From NCBI GenBank assembly GCA_030066625.1, contig JASJBG010000004.1, positions 1 through 64,000 on the forward strand: DNA of 64,000 nt, written 5' to 3'. This document shows positions 23,113 to 33,544 of this stretch, one piece after another. Numbering within the stretch: the stretch's first letter is position 1; each line of letters opens with the position of its first letter. This stretch comes from Woeseiaceae bacterium. GTDB taxonomy: Bacteria > Pseudomonadota > Gammaproteobacteria > Steroidobacterales > Woeseiaceae. The notes beneath the pieces were generated by a model. That model saw nothing but the letters and a program-made list of their open reading frames with translations. It searched no databases and was not told the origin of the DNA. The translations under genes were made by a program, and so were the position numbers.

Positions 23113-23132
23113 CTGTCGGCGCACGCCGACAG
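23113..23132 (+). terminator. Strong GC hairpin after the lipoprotein gene
   Basis: CTGTCGGC-GCAC-GCCGACAG forms a perfect 8-bp stem with a 4-nt loop, 134 nt after the upstream stop. The following bases (GCCGAGGCTTCTGTC) contain only a short T-rich part, so it is at best a weak intrinsic terminator; an mRNA end-protecting hairpin or an operator are alternatives. Confidence 0.35.
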
Positions 23133-23238
23133 GCCGAGGCTTCTGTCAAATCGCCGGGCAGCGAAATACCCCCGCTGGAACCCGCGTCACTACTCGCTTT
23201 ACGGCACCCGTCACAGTTCCGCAACCGGGCGGCAAAGG

Positions 23239-23254
23239 TGTGATGTAAGTCACC
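23239..23254. promoter_or_regulatory. Candidate CRP/Vfr-type binding site
   Basis: TGTGA-TGTAAG-TCACC matches the CRP consensus TGTGA-N6-TCACA at 9 of 10 core positions and lies 158 nt before the start of the giant DUF11 gene. It suggests control of surface-protein synthesis by cAMP, as Vfr does in Pseudomonas (inference). Confidence 0.45.
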
Positions 23255-23286
23255 TCTTCCCAGACCCGGGTTGGCCATAGTCCGTC

Positions 23287-23325
23287 TTCAGGGCCCTGAA
23301 AACGTCCGCCAGGCGGTTCGTTTTC
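23287..23325 (+). promoter_or_regulatory. Palindrome fused to a long leader hairpin
   Basis: 23287-23300 is the perfect palindrome TTCAGGGCCCTGAA. Its last bases begin a second structure: GAAAACG (23298-23304) pairs with CGTTTTC (23319-23325) around an inner CCGC/GCGG stem. The two structures share bases and exclude each other in RNA, which is the form of a switch; this is unproven. Confidence 0.35.
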
Positions 23326-23357
23326 CAACGCGCAGGACGCGCGAAAAAACGCGGAAA

Positions 23358-23374
23358 CGCCGGTATTTCCGGCG
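23358..23374 (+). promoter_or_regulatory. Small hairpin near the start of the giant gene
   Basis: CGCCGG-TATTT-CCGGCG, a 6-bp GC stem with a 5-nt loop, lies 38 nt before the ATG. It could stabilise the mRNA end or mask the ribosome binding site. Confidence 0.3.
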
Positions 23375-23411
23375 CCGCAGAAAAGGCACAAGGAAGGCGA
23401 ACACGTCAGAC

Positions 23412-26400
23412 ATGACCCGGTTTTCCCGTAAACCCGTCAAATTCCCGGTCAGCGGAGTCCTCTCCGTCCTGGTCGCCGGCCTGTTGTTGTTCGCGAATCC
23501 CGCCGAAGCACAGGTGCCGCCGACCTGTCCCGCGAACCTCGCCACCGCGGACCTGATTGACCACGACTTCTCCGTCAGCTTCTGCGAGCTCTGCGACATC
23601 GGTACGGTCCGCCTCGAGATCGAGAACCCGTACCGCCAGGCTGACAACGTCGACTTCTCCGACATCGTTGTCACCGAAGACCTGCAGATCTCCGGCCTGA
23701 CCTACCTGCCCGGTACGACGCGCTTCACGGCAACCAACATGGCACCGCCGCCGCTCGTCGAGCCGGTCGTCAACGGCCCGAACGGTTCCGTCCTCACGTG
23801 GACGCTGGACCCGGCGTTCACGATGGACGGCCCGCCGGGGGCCTTCGGTAATACGCCGCGACTCGCGATCGAGTTCGACGTCCGTCGCGTACCGGCGCTC
23901 GGCGAGGAAGGCCTGGTCGGCGCCAATCGCACGATCAACGCCGAGGTCGAGTTCACGCCGAGCTGTGAGCTGACCTATCGCCACACCGACGAGACGGGCA
24001 ACGGCACGCTGCCGCTCCGCGAGCCCGAGCCGACGATCATCAAGCTCGGCCGCAACGTCGATGCCGCCCAGGGCGCGGGCAGCTACTCCGACCCGGTCTA
24101 CGGCCACGAGAACGACGACGTGATCTGGCGCATCGAAGTCCTGAACAACGGTGACGCGCCGCTGCAGGACTTCCGCTTCGACGACGTCATGGATCCGGGC
24201 AACTACGTCATCGACTACATCTGCGACAACGAGGGCGACGCCGACTCGGCCGCCACCGGCGGCGGCATCGGTGACTGCCAGGCGACCGGCGGCGTTACGA
24301 CGCTGAACAACGTTTCCGTGCAGGCCCTGTTCGGCGGCGCAGCCAATCCGTACATCGTCGCCCCGGCCGGCGGCAGCGGCTTCTACTACCTCGTCGGCCG
24401 CGTCACCGATTCCTGCGTCGATCGCATCAACACGGTTTCCGACGTCGAGTGGGGCTGCCAGGTCCAGGCACCGCCCGGCGGCATCGCGGCGACGTCGCTT
24501 GGACTGACCGCGGGCGACACGGCCGAAATGGGAACCCTGTCCGACTGGGCGTCGCTGGACATCGACGTCGCCCTGACCGGCACCAACCTCGGCCAGCCGA
24601 TGGGCAGCAAGGGCACGGTCACGATCACGATCACGAACAACACCGGCGGCACGATCATGGGCGGCGCCGGCGGTTTCCGCCTGCGCAGCGTTCTGCCGCC
24701 CGAGTACGTCGTCGACCCGACCTTCGACCCGACGGTGACGATCAGCCCGGCCTATGGCAACTACCCGGGCATGCTCGACACGCTCGCGTGGACCAACCCG
24801 GAGCCCGGCACCTACCCAACGGTTACCTCGACCGATCCGGCCGACCTGCTGGCCAACACCGCACCTGAATTCCTGGTCACGAGCAGCACGGTCAACCCGG
24901 ATTTTGCCGACCACGTGAACATGCTGCGCCAGGGCGACGTGCTGCAGGTTCGCTTCCGCACGGTCCTGATCGATCCGACCTACTACGACTACGAGGCCTA
25001 CATCGACCTTCGCGACGAGGCCCCAAATTCCGATCCGCCGAACGACGGCACGGACACGGACCCGGTACAGACTTTCCCGATTTCGAGCACGGTCGACGTC
25101 TGGTTCGAGGAATTCTGTAACCGCACCGAGCGCAACCTGACGATCGTCGAGAACGACACGGCCAATCCCGAGGACATCGACCTCGACATGATCGGCAATC
25201 CGCTGGTCTACATCCTGACCAACGACGACGTACTGCCGCTGCGCGTCGACCTGAACAACAACGGTGGTCACGACGCCGACGATTACTTCGCCTACGTGAG
25301 CTTCGGCGAGGCGATGCTCGTTGACTCGGCCCCCGGCAGCTGCTCCGTCACGACCAATCCGCCGGCGCGCCCCGAGTGGAAGATCCCGGTCGGCATACCC
25401 GCGTCGGCGACCGTCTACGAATGTGACCCGGGCGTCGTGCCGGCTGGCGGCACCCGGTCGCTCAACTTCGATGTCCGGAAGAACCCTGACGTCAACGCTG
25501 ACGACGACCTGACCTTCCGCGCCGACGTCGTCGGTGAGATCACACTGAGCGACGGCGACCTGCTCTGGTTCCCGACCCCGACCGTTCGCGGCGACGGCGA
25601 GCTGCCGCGCGCCAACGACTACACGGTCGACACGCTGCGTGCGCGCGTCGTCGGCTACAACCTGCTGAAGAGCCAGGTCGGCACCTGCACGGAGAACAAC
25701 CCGCCGCCGGCGAGCCCGGACGACCAGGTTCAGATCGGTGAGGAGTGCCGCTTCCGCATCGAGTCTGGCGGCTGGTTCGGCTTCGAGACGCCGGGCTTCA
25801 CGTACATCGCGGTGCAGGACATCCAGGTCGACGACAACCTGCCGGATGGCCAGGGCTACCTGCGTTCCGAAGACCCGCTGCAACCGGGCTACAGTACGGC
25901 GCGGATCTCCGGCGTTACGCTGCTGCCGCCGCCGGCGCCGCTCGACGAGGGCACGTTCTTCTGGACCCACAACACGACGGTGCCCGAGCGCATCGACGTC
26001 AAGGATCACTGGTTCCGCTCCGAGTTCGAGGCGCGGCTGCTCAACGACCCGGTCGATTCGTCTGCGCCGCCGAACCAGCACGCGGCCGTGCGGCCGAACA
26101 TCCTGACATCCGAGTTCGACGCGATCTTCGAGAACCCGCTGACTGGGCTCGAGGAGACCTATCGCCTGAACCCGTCGACCATCGGCTACCCGCCCGAAGC
26201 GCGTCGCCGGGTAGACCTGATCGTCACCGAGCCGCGGCTGGTGCTCACCAAGACGGTCTGTAACGAAACGATCTACGGTGCTGGCCCGGCGTGCACGAAC
26301 TTCGTGCCGCTCGCGGATGACGGCGATGCGTTCGATACCTACATCTGGCGCGTCCAGGTCGAGAACGAAGCGGCCGCGAGCAGCGTGACCCGTGCGCCTG

Positions 26401-29400
26401 CCTACGACATCACGGTCACGAGCGTTACCGACGCCGCCGACCTGCAGTACGTCGACCCGCTCGAAACGGACGGCATCGACAACGACGGCAACGGCGAGAT
26501 CGACGAGGTCGCGGGCGAAGGCCAGATCGTGCCGGACAACGACGTGCTCATGGGCGCGCCGGCACAGATCATCGCGGACTATACGCACAGCGACGCGCTG
26601 CTCAGGATCGATCCGGGCAACAGCGTTTATCTCTATTACCGCGTCGACCCGTACGACGATGTCGCACCGCTGCAGCGGCTGACGAACACGGTAACGGCAA
26701 CCTACGACTCGCTGGAAGGCGACTTCGGCAACCAGACGGCGCCGACGGGCGCCAACGGTGAGATCGGCGGTGCCCGCCAGTACCTGTCCGATGTCGCCGA
26801 CGCGACGATCCAGATCATCCCGGTCGAGGTGCAGCCGAAGGAAATCCTGCGGACGTCGAACACGCCGCTGGTTGCCCCGGCGACGCCGCAGCCGGTATCG
26901 ATCGGTGAGGAACTCGAGTTCGAACTGCGTACGCTCATCCCGGTAGCACAGCTTCGCAACTTCACGATTCGCGACGAGCTTCCACCTGATATGCGCTGCA
27001 TCGAGGCGCCGGTCGTCGATCTGGATGCGCCGCCATACGACGCCGCCGGCTTCGTGCCGGGCGGCTCGTTTACGCCGATCTGTACCGATGACGAGGTCAT
27101 CTGGAACTTCGGCAACCAGACGGTCACGTCGTCACCGCGCGACGACCGCCGCTTCGACTTCTACATCCAGTTCATCGCCCGGGTCGACAACGCCGATGGC
27201 AATCGCGACGGCACGCCGATCCGCAACGGCGGTATCTACACGACGGCCCAGGTCAGCTACGTCGACGAAGTCTCGAACACCGTCGTCATCGATTTCGAGG
27301 CGGCCGAAATGGTTGTCGCCGAGCCGCTGCTCGACGTCACCAAGGAATTCTCGGTCGAGACGGCTGACGCCCTGGACCGCCTGACCGTTACCGTGACGGC
27401 GACCAACAACGGCACGGCGACGGCGTATAACCCGCGGTTCCTCGATGACCTGACCGGCACGCGTTACACGTACATCGGCGACGTCGCGGGCGACAACATC
27501 CCTGACACGATCGACACGACGACCTACGGCGCCAACGCCCCGCTGTTCAGCTACACGCCGGGCTATGCAATTGCGCCGGGCGCGTCGATCAATTTCACGT
27601 TCGTCGTCGAGGTCGCGACCGACGTCGAGCCGCTCGAGGTCATGCCGAACACGGTCTGGGCCGACTGGACCTCGCTGCCGGCCGATACCACGTCGCTCAA
27701 CACCGGCGGCACGATCGGCACCGCAGGCGACGTCGACGGCATGCGCATCGGCGCGGTGCCGCCGGCCGGCGATACCCTCAACGATTACGAGGCCGAGGGC
27801 TCCGACTCGGTCTATGTGCCATCGCTCGCGATTGCGAAGACGGATCTCGACCCGGCGGCGCCGGCCGAGATCGGCCTGCACAAGAATTTCGACGTCCGCA
27901 TCGACCTGCCGGAAGGCGTGAGCTACGCAGTCAGCCTCGGTGACGATCTCGACACCGGCAGCGCCAGCTACGTATTCGCCGACAACGCCGACTTCGACGT
28001 CACCTACGAGTTCGTCGGCATCTCGACGATTAACGGCCAGCCGGCGGACGAGACCGCGCTGAATGCGGTACCGGCCGACGGCTCGAGCGGCGTCATCACG
28101 TGGGACATCGGCGACGTCGTCACCGACGTCGAGGACGATACGGCGACGGCCGACATCTCGCCGTATATCCGGGTCAGCTATGCGGCCCGCGTCAACAACG
28201 ACCTCGCCACCAACGTCGGCAGCACGCTGCAGAACTCGGCGACCGCGTATTTCACGAACGGTGACACCGGACTGCAGGACTCGGTCAACGACGTAACCGC
28301 CGCGATCACGGCCATCGAGCCGGCGCTGACCGCGACCAAGGCAATCAGCAACGTCACCCTCGGCAAGGCGCCGACCGACCCGATTGCGCTTGGCGATATC
28401 GTCCAGTACGTACTGACCATTCCGAACATCGCCAACTCGGTAGCCTACGACACCAACATCGTCGACACGCTGCCGGTCGAGCTGCAGCTGTACGCAGGCT
28501 TCACACCGACGGCCACTATCGATGGCGTCCCCGTGGCCGGTTTCGTCGGCACGCCGACGGGCGCGCCGGACGGACCGCTCGTCTGGGGCGCGGGCAACGG
28601 CGACGGCAGCCTCGACATCGCGCCGGGCGCGACCCTCGAGGTGACCTACCAGGTCGAGCTCATTGCCCCGGCCGACGAGACGATCGCGCTGACCAACATC
28701 ATCTGGGTCGACTGGACGTCGCGCGAAGGCGACGACGTCTACGAGCGCACGGGCGCTGGCTGCCCGACCATCGTCGCACCGGACGACTACTGCTTCGGTC
28801 CGGCGTCCGCCGACGGTACGCCGCTGCCGGTCGGACCGCCGCCCGTGCTGTTCAAGGACAACACCCAGCCGGTGGCGACGATCGGCGAGGAATTCACCTA
28901 CCGGATTACCATCCCGGGCGCCGTGCACCCGCTGCCGCTCTATGACGTGCGGGTTCTCGACGACCTCGGTGCCTCGGCCGCTGACATGAGCTTCGTCAGC
29001 GTGACGAAGGTCGCAGGCTCCATCGACTGGAACCCGGTCAACACGGGCTCGGCGACCAACCTGGTCATCGAAGACCCGGTTCGCGGCATCGATATCCCGG
29101 TTGGCGAGCAAATCGTGCTCGACGTTACCGTCCGCCTCGACGACACGCCGACCAACGTCCGCGGTCTCGACTTCACCAACACGGCGGACTACACCTACAA
29201 CCGCCTCGACGACGCGCCGGCGACGATCCTGCCGAGCGGGCCTTACACCGGCCAGCCGATGACGATCGTCGAGCCGGACGAGCTGACGCTCGAGAAGTCC
29301 GGCCCGCCGCAGATGCAGGCCGGCCTGCCGTCGCAGTTCACGCTCAACGTGCACAACATCGGCGACTCGCCGGCTTACGGCGTCACCATCTACGACCAGC

Positions 29401-32400
29401 TGCCGAACGAGCCGACCGCCGGCACCTGCGACGTAGCGCCCGACAATTTCGCGGCCCAGGTCTTCGAGGCGGATGCCACGACCGCCGTGTCCGCACCGCT
29501 CGTTGAGGGTACCGACTTCTCGGTGACCTTCACCGGCGACCCGACCTGTACGGTGCAGGTCACGACGCTGAACGCTGCCGCAGCCATCGGCGCCGACCAG
29601 CGCCTGATCGTGACCTACGATTCTTCACTCGACCTCGACAGCGAGCAGGGCATCAACCTGACCAACGTCGCTGGCGCAACCGAGTGGTTCAGCCTCGACG
29701 TGTCGGACCCGGTCGCGGCGACGTATGCGCGCACCTATACCCGTACGATCACCGACGGCACGGTAGGCACACTCGACCACGAAGATGCGCACACGGCCAT
29801 CGTGTTCGCACCGGTACTGCGCTTCGAGAAGACGGTCGTCAACGTCACGACCGGCGAAGACCCGGCCACCGTTGCCACGCCGGGCGATGTGCTGCGCTAC
29901 AGCCTGCTCATCGAGAACCTGAGCGATACGCCGCTCAACGACTTCGCGTTCGTCGACGAACTGGATCGCCTGAACGGCGTGCCGCTGTTCGCGCCGGGCA
30001 CGCTCACCGTCGTCACGTCACCGCCGGTGGCCAACGTGACGAACACCGATCCTGTTGGCGGTGCGGCCGGCACCGGCCTGCTCGACGTCCGCGGCCTGGA
30101 TCTCGGCCCGACCGGCGACACCGTGCTCGTCGAGTTCGAAGTCGCGCTGGCGCCGGTCATCGCGAACGACACCTTCGTCTACAACCAGTCACAGATCGAG
30201 TTCGCGACCCTGATCGTCGCGCAGAGTGACGACCCGAACATCAACGGCCAGGCCGATCCGAACATTGCGGGCGACGAGGACCCGACGCAGGTCCGGATCC
30301 AGTCCGCGCCGGACTTCCGCATCGAGAAGGTCTCGTCGTACCTGACTGGCGACCCGAACGTGCTGCTGGCCGGCGAGCGCCTGCGCTACACGATCGAGGT
30401 TGAGAACGTCGGCACCGACAACGCCACGGGCGTGACCCTGGTCGACATGCTGCCCGCGAACACGACCTACGTGGCCGGCAGCACCTCGCTCAACGGCGTG
30501 GCGATAGCGGACGGCGCGAATGGCCTGCCGCTCATCGACGGCATCGACCTGAACGCGCCGGGCGACGCGACGCCGGGCAACATGAACGCCCAGGCCGTGG
30601 ACAACGTCGCGACGATCGTGTTCGACGTCGATGCCAATGCCGACCTGCTCGACGGCACGGTGCTGTCGAACCAGGCCTTCGTCAGCGCGCTCGACTACAG
30701 TCTTGTCGACCTGCCGTCAGACGACCCGCGTACGCCGGTGCCCGACGACCCGACCATGGACGTCGTCGGTAACGTGCCGCTCCTGTTCGCGCCGAAGACG
30801 GCCGAGCTGCTCGTCGACCTTGGCACGCCGGGCGTCGTCGATCCGGGCGATACGCTGCGCTACACGATCACGGCCTACAACAACAGCCCGGTCATCCCGG
30901 CCACGAACGTCTACCTGACCGACGGTGTGCCGCTGAACGTAACCTACGTTGAGGACTCGACGACGCTTAACGGCGCCCCGGTTGGCCAGCCGGACGCTGG
31001 CACGTTCCCGCTCGAAAATGGGCTGCCGATCAGCTCCGCGGACCTGACGCCGCCGATACCGAACGGTGGCGAGGGCACGCTGACGCCGGGCGAGTCGGCC
31101 GTCGTCACCTTCGACATGCTCGTCGACGATGCGGTGCCGACGGGTACGCTCATTACCAACCAGGCGGTCATTTCGACCGAAGAACTGGCCAACGTCCTGA
31201 CCGACGGTGACGGCAACCCGGCGACGGGTCCGGAGCCGACTGTTGTAGTCGTCGGCGATGCCCAGCAGCTCGCGATTACGAAGACGGTCTCCGTGGTTGG
31301 TGGCGGGCCCGCGCTGGCGGGCGCCGAGCTCGAGTACCTCGTCACGGTGACGAATATCGGTGCGGTACCGGCGCTGTACGTCGTGATCACGGACGACCTC
31401 GAGGACCCGATCCCCGGCCAGCTCATCTACGTCGACCAGTCTGCGGTCATGAACGGTTTCGCCGACGGCGTCAGCTTCGACGGGACGACGATCACTGCTG
31501 ACTACTTCAACGAATACGGGCCGCTGGAGCCGGGCGCAGAGGTCACTCTGCGTTTCCGCGCCAACATCTACGATACGGCGCCTGACGGCACCACCATCAT
31601 CAACATCGCCGAAGTCGGCTGGAACGATCCGGTCCAGTACCTGACCGCGCAGGTTTCGATCGACGTCGGCGCGATGCCGAACGCGGGCATGCTGAGCGGC
31701 AACGTCTTCCACGACTCCGACTACGACAACACGCCCGACCCGGTCGAACGCCAGCTCGAAGGCTGGACCGTGCAGCTGCTGCGCAACGACGAGCCGCTGC
31801 GTTCGGTGCAGACCGACGTCGACGGTTACTACCTGATCTCCGGTGTCGTGCCGAACTACGCGACCGGCGACATCTACTCACTGCGTTTCTCGGCACCGGG
31901 CGCAACGTCGCGGACGGCGCTGATCGGCTACACGGACTCCGACTTCACGGATGGCCTGCAGGAGATCACGGATATCGAGGTCACCGCCGGCAGCAACCTG
32001 CTCGCGCTGAACCTGCCGGTCGATCCCAACGGCGTCGTTTACGACGCGGTATCGCGTCTGCCGCTCGCGGGCGCCGTGATCACGCTGATCGATGCGCGCA
32101 CGCAGCTGGCGGTATCGAACAGCTGTTTCGACGACCCGAACCAGCAGGGCCAGGTCACGGTCGGCAACGGCTACTACAAGTTCGACCTGAACTTCTCGCA
32201 GGCCGACTGCCCGAGCGGCGGCGATTACATCCTGCGCCTCGAGCCGCCTGGCTCGAGCTTCGTCGGCGGCGTCTCCGAGCTGATTCCGCCGACCACGGAT
32301 CGTTCGACGTATCCGTTCGAAGTCCCGAACTGCCCGGGTTCGACGGACGACGCCGTGCCGACGACGGTCGACTTCTGTGAAGTGCAGCCGAGCGAGTTCG

Positions 32401-33539
32401 AGCCGGACACGGGCGTCCAGGCGCGCAGCCAGCGCACCGTGTACCACACGCGACTGCGACTCGACGACAGCCAGTCGCCGGGCTCGGCACAGCTCTTCAA
32501 CAACCACATCCCGCTCGACCCGATTCTCGGCGGTGCGGTAGCCATCACCAAGACGACGCCGAGCCTGAACGTGGTCCGCGGCGAGCTGGTGCCATACGTC
32601 ATTACGGTCAGCAACTCGTATGGCGTCGACCTGCAGGACGTCAGCGTCGTCGACCGCTTCCCGGCCGGCTTCCGCTATATAGAAGGGTCGGCGCGCCTTG
32701 ACGACGTCGCAACCGAACCGGTCGTCGTCGGCCGTGAACTGATCTGGCCGGGCCTGTCGCTCGCGCAGTCCGGCACGCGCACGATCAAGCTGCTGCTGGC
32801 CGTCGGTGCCGGCGTCACCGAGGGCGAGTTCGTCAACCGCGCGCAGGCCGTAAGCTCGCTGACCGGCAACGCGATGTCCGAGGAAGCGACGGCGACCGTT
32901 CGCATCGTTCCGGACCCGACCTTCGACTGCACGGACGTGACGGGCAAGGTCTTCGACGACTACAACCGCAACGGCTACCAGGATCCGGGCGAAAACGGCA
33001 TCCCCGGCGTGCGTCTCGTCACGGCGACGGGCCTTGCGGCGAAGACCGATGCCGGCGGCCGCTACCACATCACCTGCGCGATCGTCCCGAACGAGAGCCG
33101 CGGCAGTAACTTCGTCGTGAAGATCGACGACCGCACGCTGCCGAGCGGCTTCCGCCCGTCGACGCGGCCCGTGCAGATCCAGCGCGCTACGCGCGGTAAG
33201 GCGCTGAAGATCAACTTCGGTGCATCGATCCATCGCGTCGTCGGCCTCGACATCGCCGACGCCGTCTTCGAGCCGGGCACGACCGAGATGCGCGGCCTGT
33301 GGGAGCCACGCATCGGGCTCCTGCTCAAAGAACTACAAAAGGCGCCCGCCGTCCTGCGACTGTCCTACGTTGCCGACGTCGAGAACGAGCACCTCGTCGA
33401 GCAGCGTCTGGACGCGATCAAGGATCGCATCATGCAGGAATGGCAGGCACTGAACTGCTGCTACGAACTCGTCATCGAGCCAGAGATCTACTGGCGACTC
33501 GGCGAGCCGGCGGACCGCAGCAGGGGGATGAAGCGGTGA
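23412..33539 (+). CDS. Giant secreted DUF11-repeat protein (3375 residues)
   Basis: Probably a rod-like surface or periplasmic stalk. The ATG at 23412 is chosen because a signal peptide follows at once (LSVLVAGLLLFANPAEAQVP); the frame opens 141 nt earlier with very basic, unlikely sequence. The body is about 15 DUF11-type Ig-like domains, clearest from residue 1956 on: ELTLEKSGPPQMQAGLPSQF, VLRFEKTVVNVTTGEDPATV, DFRIEKVSSYLTGDPNVLLA (2300), LLFAPKTAELLVDLGTPGVV (2456), QLAITKTVSVVGGGPALAGA (2618). A calcium-loop-like GIDNDGNGEIDE lies near 1020. SdrD-B-like domains are at about 2757 (GNVFHDSDYDNTPD) and 3173 (GKVFDDYNRNGYQDPGE). The last 100 residues look like a shortened OmpA-like domain. 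No LPXTG or PEP-CTERM sorting signal is present. It precedes, and is almost fused to, the OmpA/barrel gene. Confidence 0.88.
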   Translation: MTRFSRKPVKFPVSGVLSVLVAGLLLFANPAEAQVPPTCPANLATADLIDHDFSVSFCELCDIGTVRLEIENPYRQADNVDFSDIVVTEDLQISGLTYLPGTTRFTATNMAPPPLVEPVVNGPNGSVLTWTLDPAFTMDGPPGAFGNTPRLAIEFDVRRVPALGEEGLVGANRTINAEVEFTPSCELTYRHTDETGNGTLPLREPEPTIIKLGRNVDAAQGAGSYSDPVYGHENDDVIWRIEVLNNGDAPLQDFRFDDVMDPGNYVIDYICDNEGDADSAATGGGIGDCQATGGVTTLNNVSVQALFGGAANPYIVAPAGGSGFYYLVGRVTDSCVDRINTVSDVEWGCQVQAPPGGIAATSLGLTAGDTAEMGTLSDWASLDIDVALTGTNLGQPMGSKGTVTITITNNTGGTIMGGAGGFRLRSVLPPEYVVDPTFDPTVTISPAYGNYPGMLDTLAWTNPEPGTYPTVTSTDPADLLANTAPEFLVTSSTVNPDFADHVNMLRQGDVLQVRFRTVLIDPTYYDYEAYIDLRDEAPNSDPPNDGTDTDPVQTFPISSTVDVWFEEFCNRTERNLTIVENDTANPEDIDLDMIGNPLVYILTNDDVLPLRVDLNNNGGHDADDYFAYVSFGEAMLVDSAPGSCSVTTNPPARPEWKIPVGIPASATVYECDPGVVPAGGTRSLNFDVRKNPDVNADDDLTFRADVVGEITLSDGDLLWFPTPTVRGDGELPRANDYTVDTLRARVVGYNLLKSQVGTCTENNPPPASPDDQVQIGEECRFRIESGGWFGFETPGFTYIAVQDIQVDDNLPDGQGYLRSEDPLQPGYSTARISGVTLLPPPAPLDEGTFFWTHNTTVPERIDVKDHWFRSEFEARLLNDPVDSSAPPNQHAAVRPNILTSEFDAIFENPLTGLEETYRLNPSTIGYPPEARRRVDLIVTEPRLVLTKTVCNETIYGAGPACTNFVPLADDGDAFDTYIWRVQVENEAAASSVTRAPAYDITVTSVTDAADLQYVDPLETDGIDNDGNGEIDEVAGEGQIVPDNDVLMGAPAQIIADYTHSDALLRIDPGNSVYLYYRVDPYDDVAPLQRLTNTVTATYDSLEGDFGNQTAPTGANGEIGGARQYLSDVADATIQIIPVEVQPKEILRTSNTPLVAPATPQPVSIGEELEFELRTLIPVAQLRNFTIRDELPPDMRCIEAPVVDLDAPPYDAAGFVPGGSFTPICTDDEVIWNFGNQTVTSSPRDDRRFDFYIQFIARVDNADGNRDGTPIRNGGIYTTAQVSYVDEVSNTVVIDFEAAEMVVAEPLLDVTKEFSVETADALDRLTVTVTATNNGTATAYNPRFLDDLTGTRYTYIGDVAGDNIPDTIDTTTYGANAPLFSYTPGYAIAPGASINFTFVVEVATDVEPLEVMPNTVWADWTSLPADTTSLNTGGTIGTAGDVDGMRIGAVPPAGDTLNDYEAEGSDSVYVPSLAIAKTDLDPAAPAEIGLHKNFDVRIDLPEGVSYAVSLGDDLDTGSASYVFADNADFDVTYEFVGISTINGQPADETALNAVPADGSSGVITWDIGDVVTDVEDDTATADISPYIRVSYAARVNNDLATNVGSTLQNSATAYFTNGDTGLQDSVNDVTAAITAIEPALTATKAISNVTLGKAPTDPIALGDIVQYVLTIPNIANSVAYDTNIVDTLPVELQLYAGFTPTATIDGVPVAGFVGTPTGAPDGPLVWGAGNGDGSLDIAPGATLEVTYQVELIAPADETIALTNIIWVDWTSREGDDVYERTGAGCPTIVAPDDYCFGPASADGTPLPVGPPPVLFKDNTQPVATIGEEFTYRITIPGAVHPLPLYDVRVLDDLGASAADMSFVSVTKVAGSIDWNPVNTGSATNLVIEDPVRGIDIPVGEQIVLDVTVRLDDTPTNVRGLDFTNTADYTYNRLDDAPATILPSGPYTGQPMTIVEPDELTLEKSGPPQMQAGLPSQFTLNVHNIGDSPAYGVTIYDQLPNEPTAGTCDVAPDNFAAQVFEADATTAVSAPLVEGTDFSVTFTGDPTCTVQVTTLNAAAAIGADQRLIVTYDSSLDLDSEQGINLTNVAGATEWFSLDVSDPVAATYARTYTRTITDGTVGTLDHEDAHTAIVFAPVLRFEKTVVNVTTGEDPATVATPGDVLRYSLLIENLSDTPLNDFAFVDELDRLNGVPLFAPGTLTVVTSPPVANVTNTDPVGGAAGTGLLDVRGLDLGPTGDTVLVEFEVALAPVIANDTFVYNQSQIEFATLIVAQSDDPNINGQADPNIAGDEDPTQVRIQSAPDFRIEKVSSYLTGDPNVLLAGERLRYTIEVENVGTDNATGVTLVDMLPANTTYVAGSTSLNGVAIADGANGLPLIDGIDLNAPGDATPGNMNAQAVDNVATIVFDVDANADLLDGTVLSNQAFVSALDYSLVDLPSDDPRTPVPDDPTMDVVGNVPLLFAPKTAELLVDLGTPGVVDPGDTLRYTITAYNNSPVIPATNVYLTDGVPLNVTYVEDSTTLNGAPVGQPDAGTFPLENGLPISSADLTPPIPNGGEGTLTPGESAVVTFDMLVDDAVPTGTLITNQAVISTEELANVLTDGDGNPATGPEPTVVVVGDAQQLAITKTVSVVGGGPALAGAELEYLVTVTNIGAVPALYVVITDDLEDPIPGQLIYVDQSAVMNGFADGVSFDGTTITADYFNEYGPLEPGAEVTLRFRANIYDTAPDGTTIINIAEVGWNDPVQYLTAQVSIDVGAMPNAGMLSGNVFHDSDYDNTPDPVERQLEGWTVQLLRNDEPLRSVQTDVDGYYLISGVVPNYATGDIYSLRFSAPGATSRTALIGYTDSDFTDGLQEITDIEVTAGSNLLALNLPVDPNGVVYDAVSRLPLAGAVITLIDARTQLAVSNSCFDDPNQQGQVTVGNGYYKFDLNFSQADCPSGGDYILRLEPPGSSFVGGVSELIPPTTDRSTYPFEVPNCPGSTDDAVPTTVDFCEVQPSEFEPDTGVQARSQRTVYHTRLRLDDSQSPGSAQLFNNHIPLDPILGGAVAITKTTPSLNVVRGELVPYVITVSNSYGVDLQDVSVVDRFPAGFRYIEGSARLDDVATEPVVVGRELIWPGLSLAQSGTRTIKLLLAVGAGVTEGEFVNRAQAVSSLTGNAMSEEATATVRIVPDPTFDCTDVTGKVFDDYNRNGYQDPGENGIPGVRLVTATGLAAKTDAGGRYHITCAIVPNESRGSNFVVKIDDRTLPSGFRPSTRPVQIQRATRGKALKINFGASIHRVVGLDIADAVFEPGTTEMRGLWEPRIGLLLKELQKAPAVLRLSYVADVENEHLVEQRLDAIKDRIMQEWQALNCCYELVIEPEIYWRLGEPADRSRGMKR

Positions 33540-33544
33540 ACGCC

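Larger units (their letters stand above)
22980..23411. other. 432-nt non-coding leader before the giant DUF11 gene
   Basis: No credible coding frame. It carries a strong hairpin at 23113-23132, a CRP-like site at 23239-23254, a palindrome and hairpin at 23287-23325, and a small hairpin at 23358-23374. I found no clear -10/-35 pair and no known riboswitch core. GGAAGG lies about 14 nt before the gene's ATG, rather far for a ribosome binding site. Confidence 0.6.

Noticed and set aside
23406-29354. Two very long - strand frames (23406-26588 and 27132-29354) inside the DUF11 gene
   Set aside because: Composition is Arg/Val/Asp-rich nonsense mirroring the GNC codon pattern of the + strand gene; no recognisable domains.
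23412-33539. DUF11 protein as the missing sortase target
   Set aside because: Its C-terminus has no LPXTG-like motif followed by a hydrophobic helix and basic tail; it ends in a soluble OmpA-like segment.
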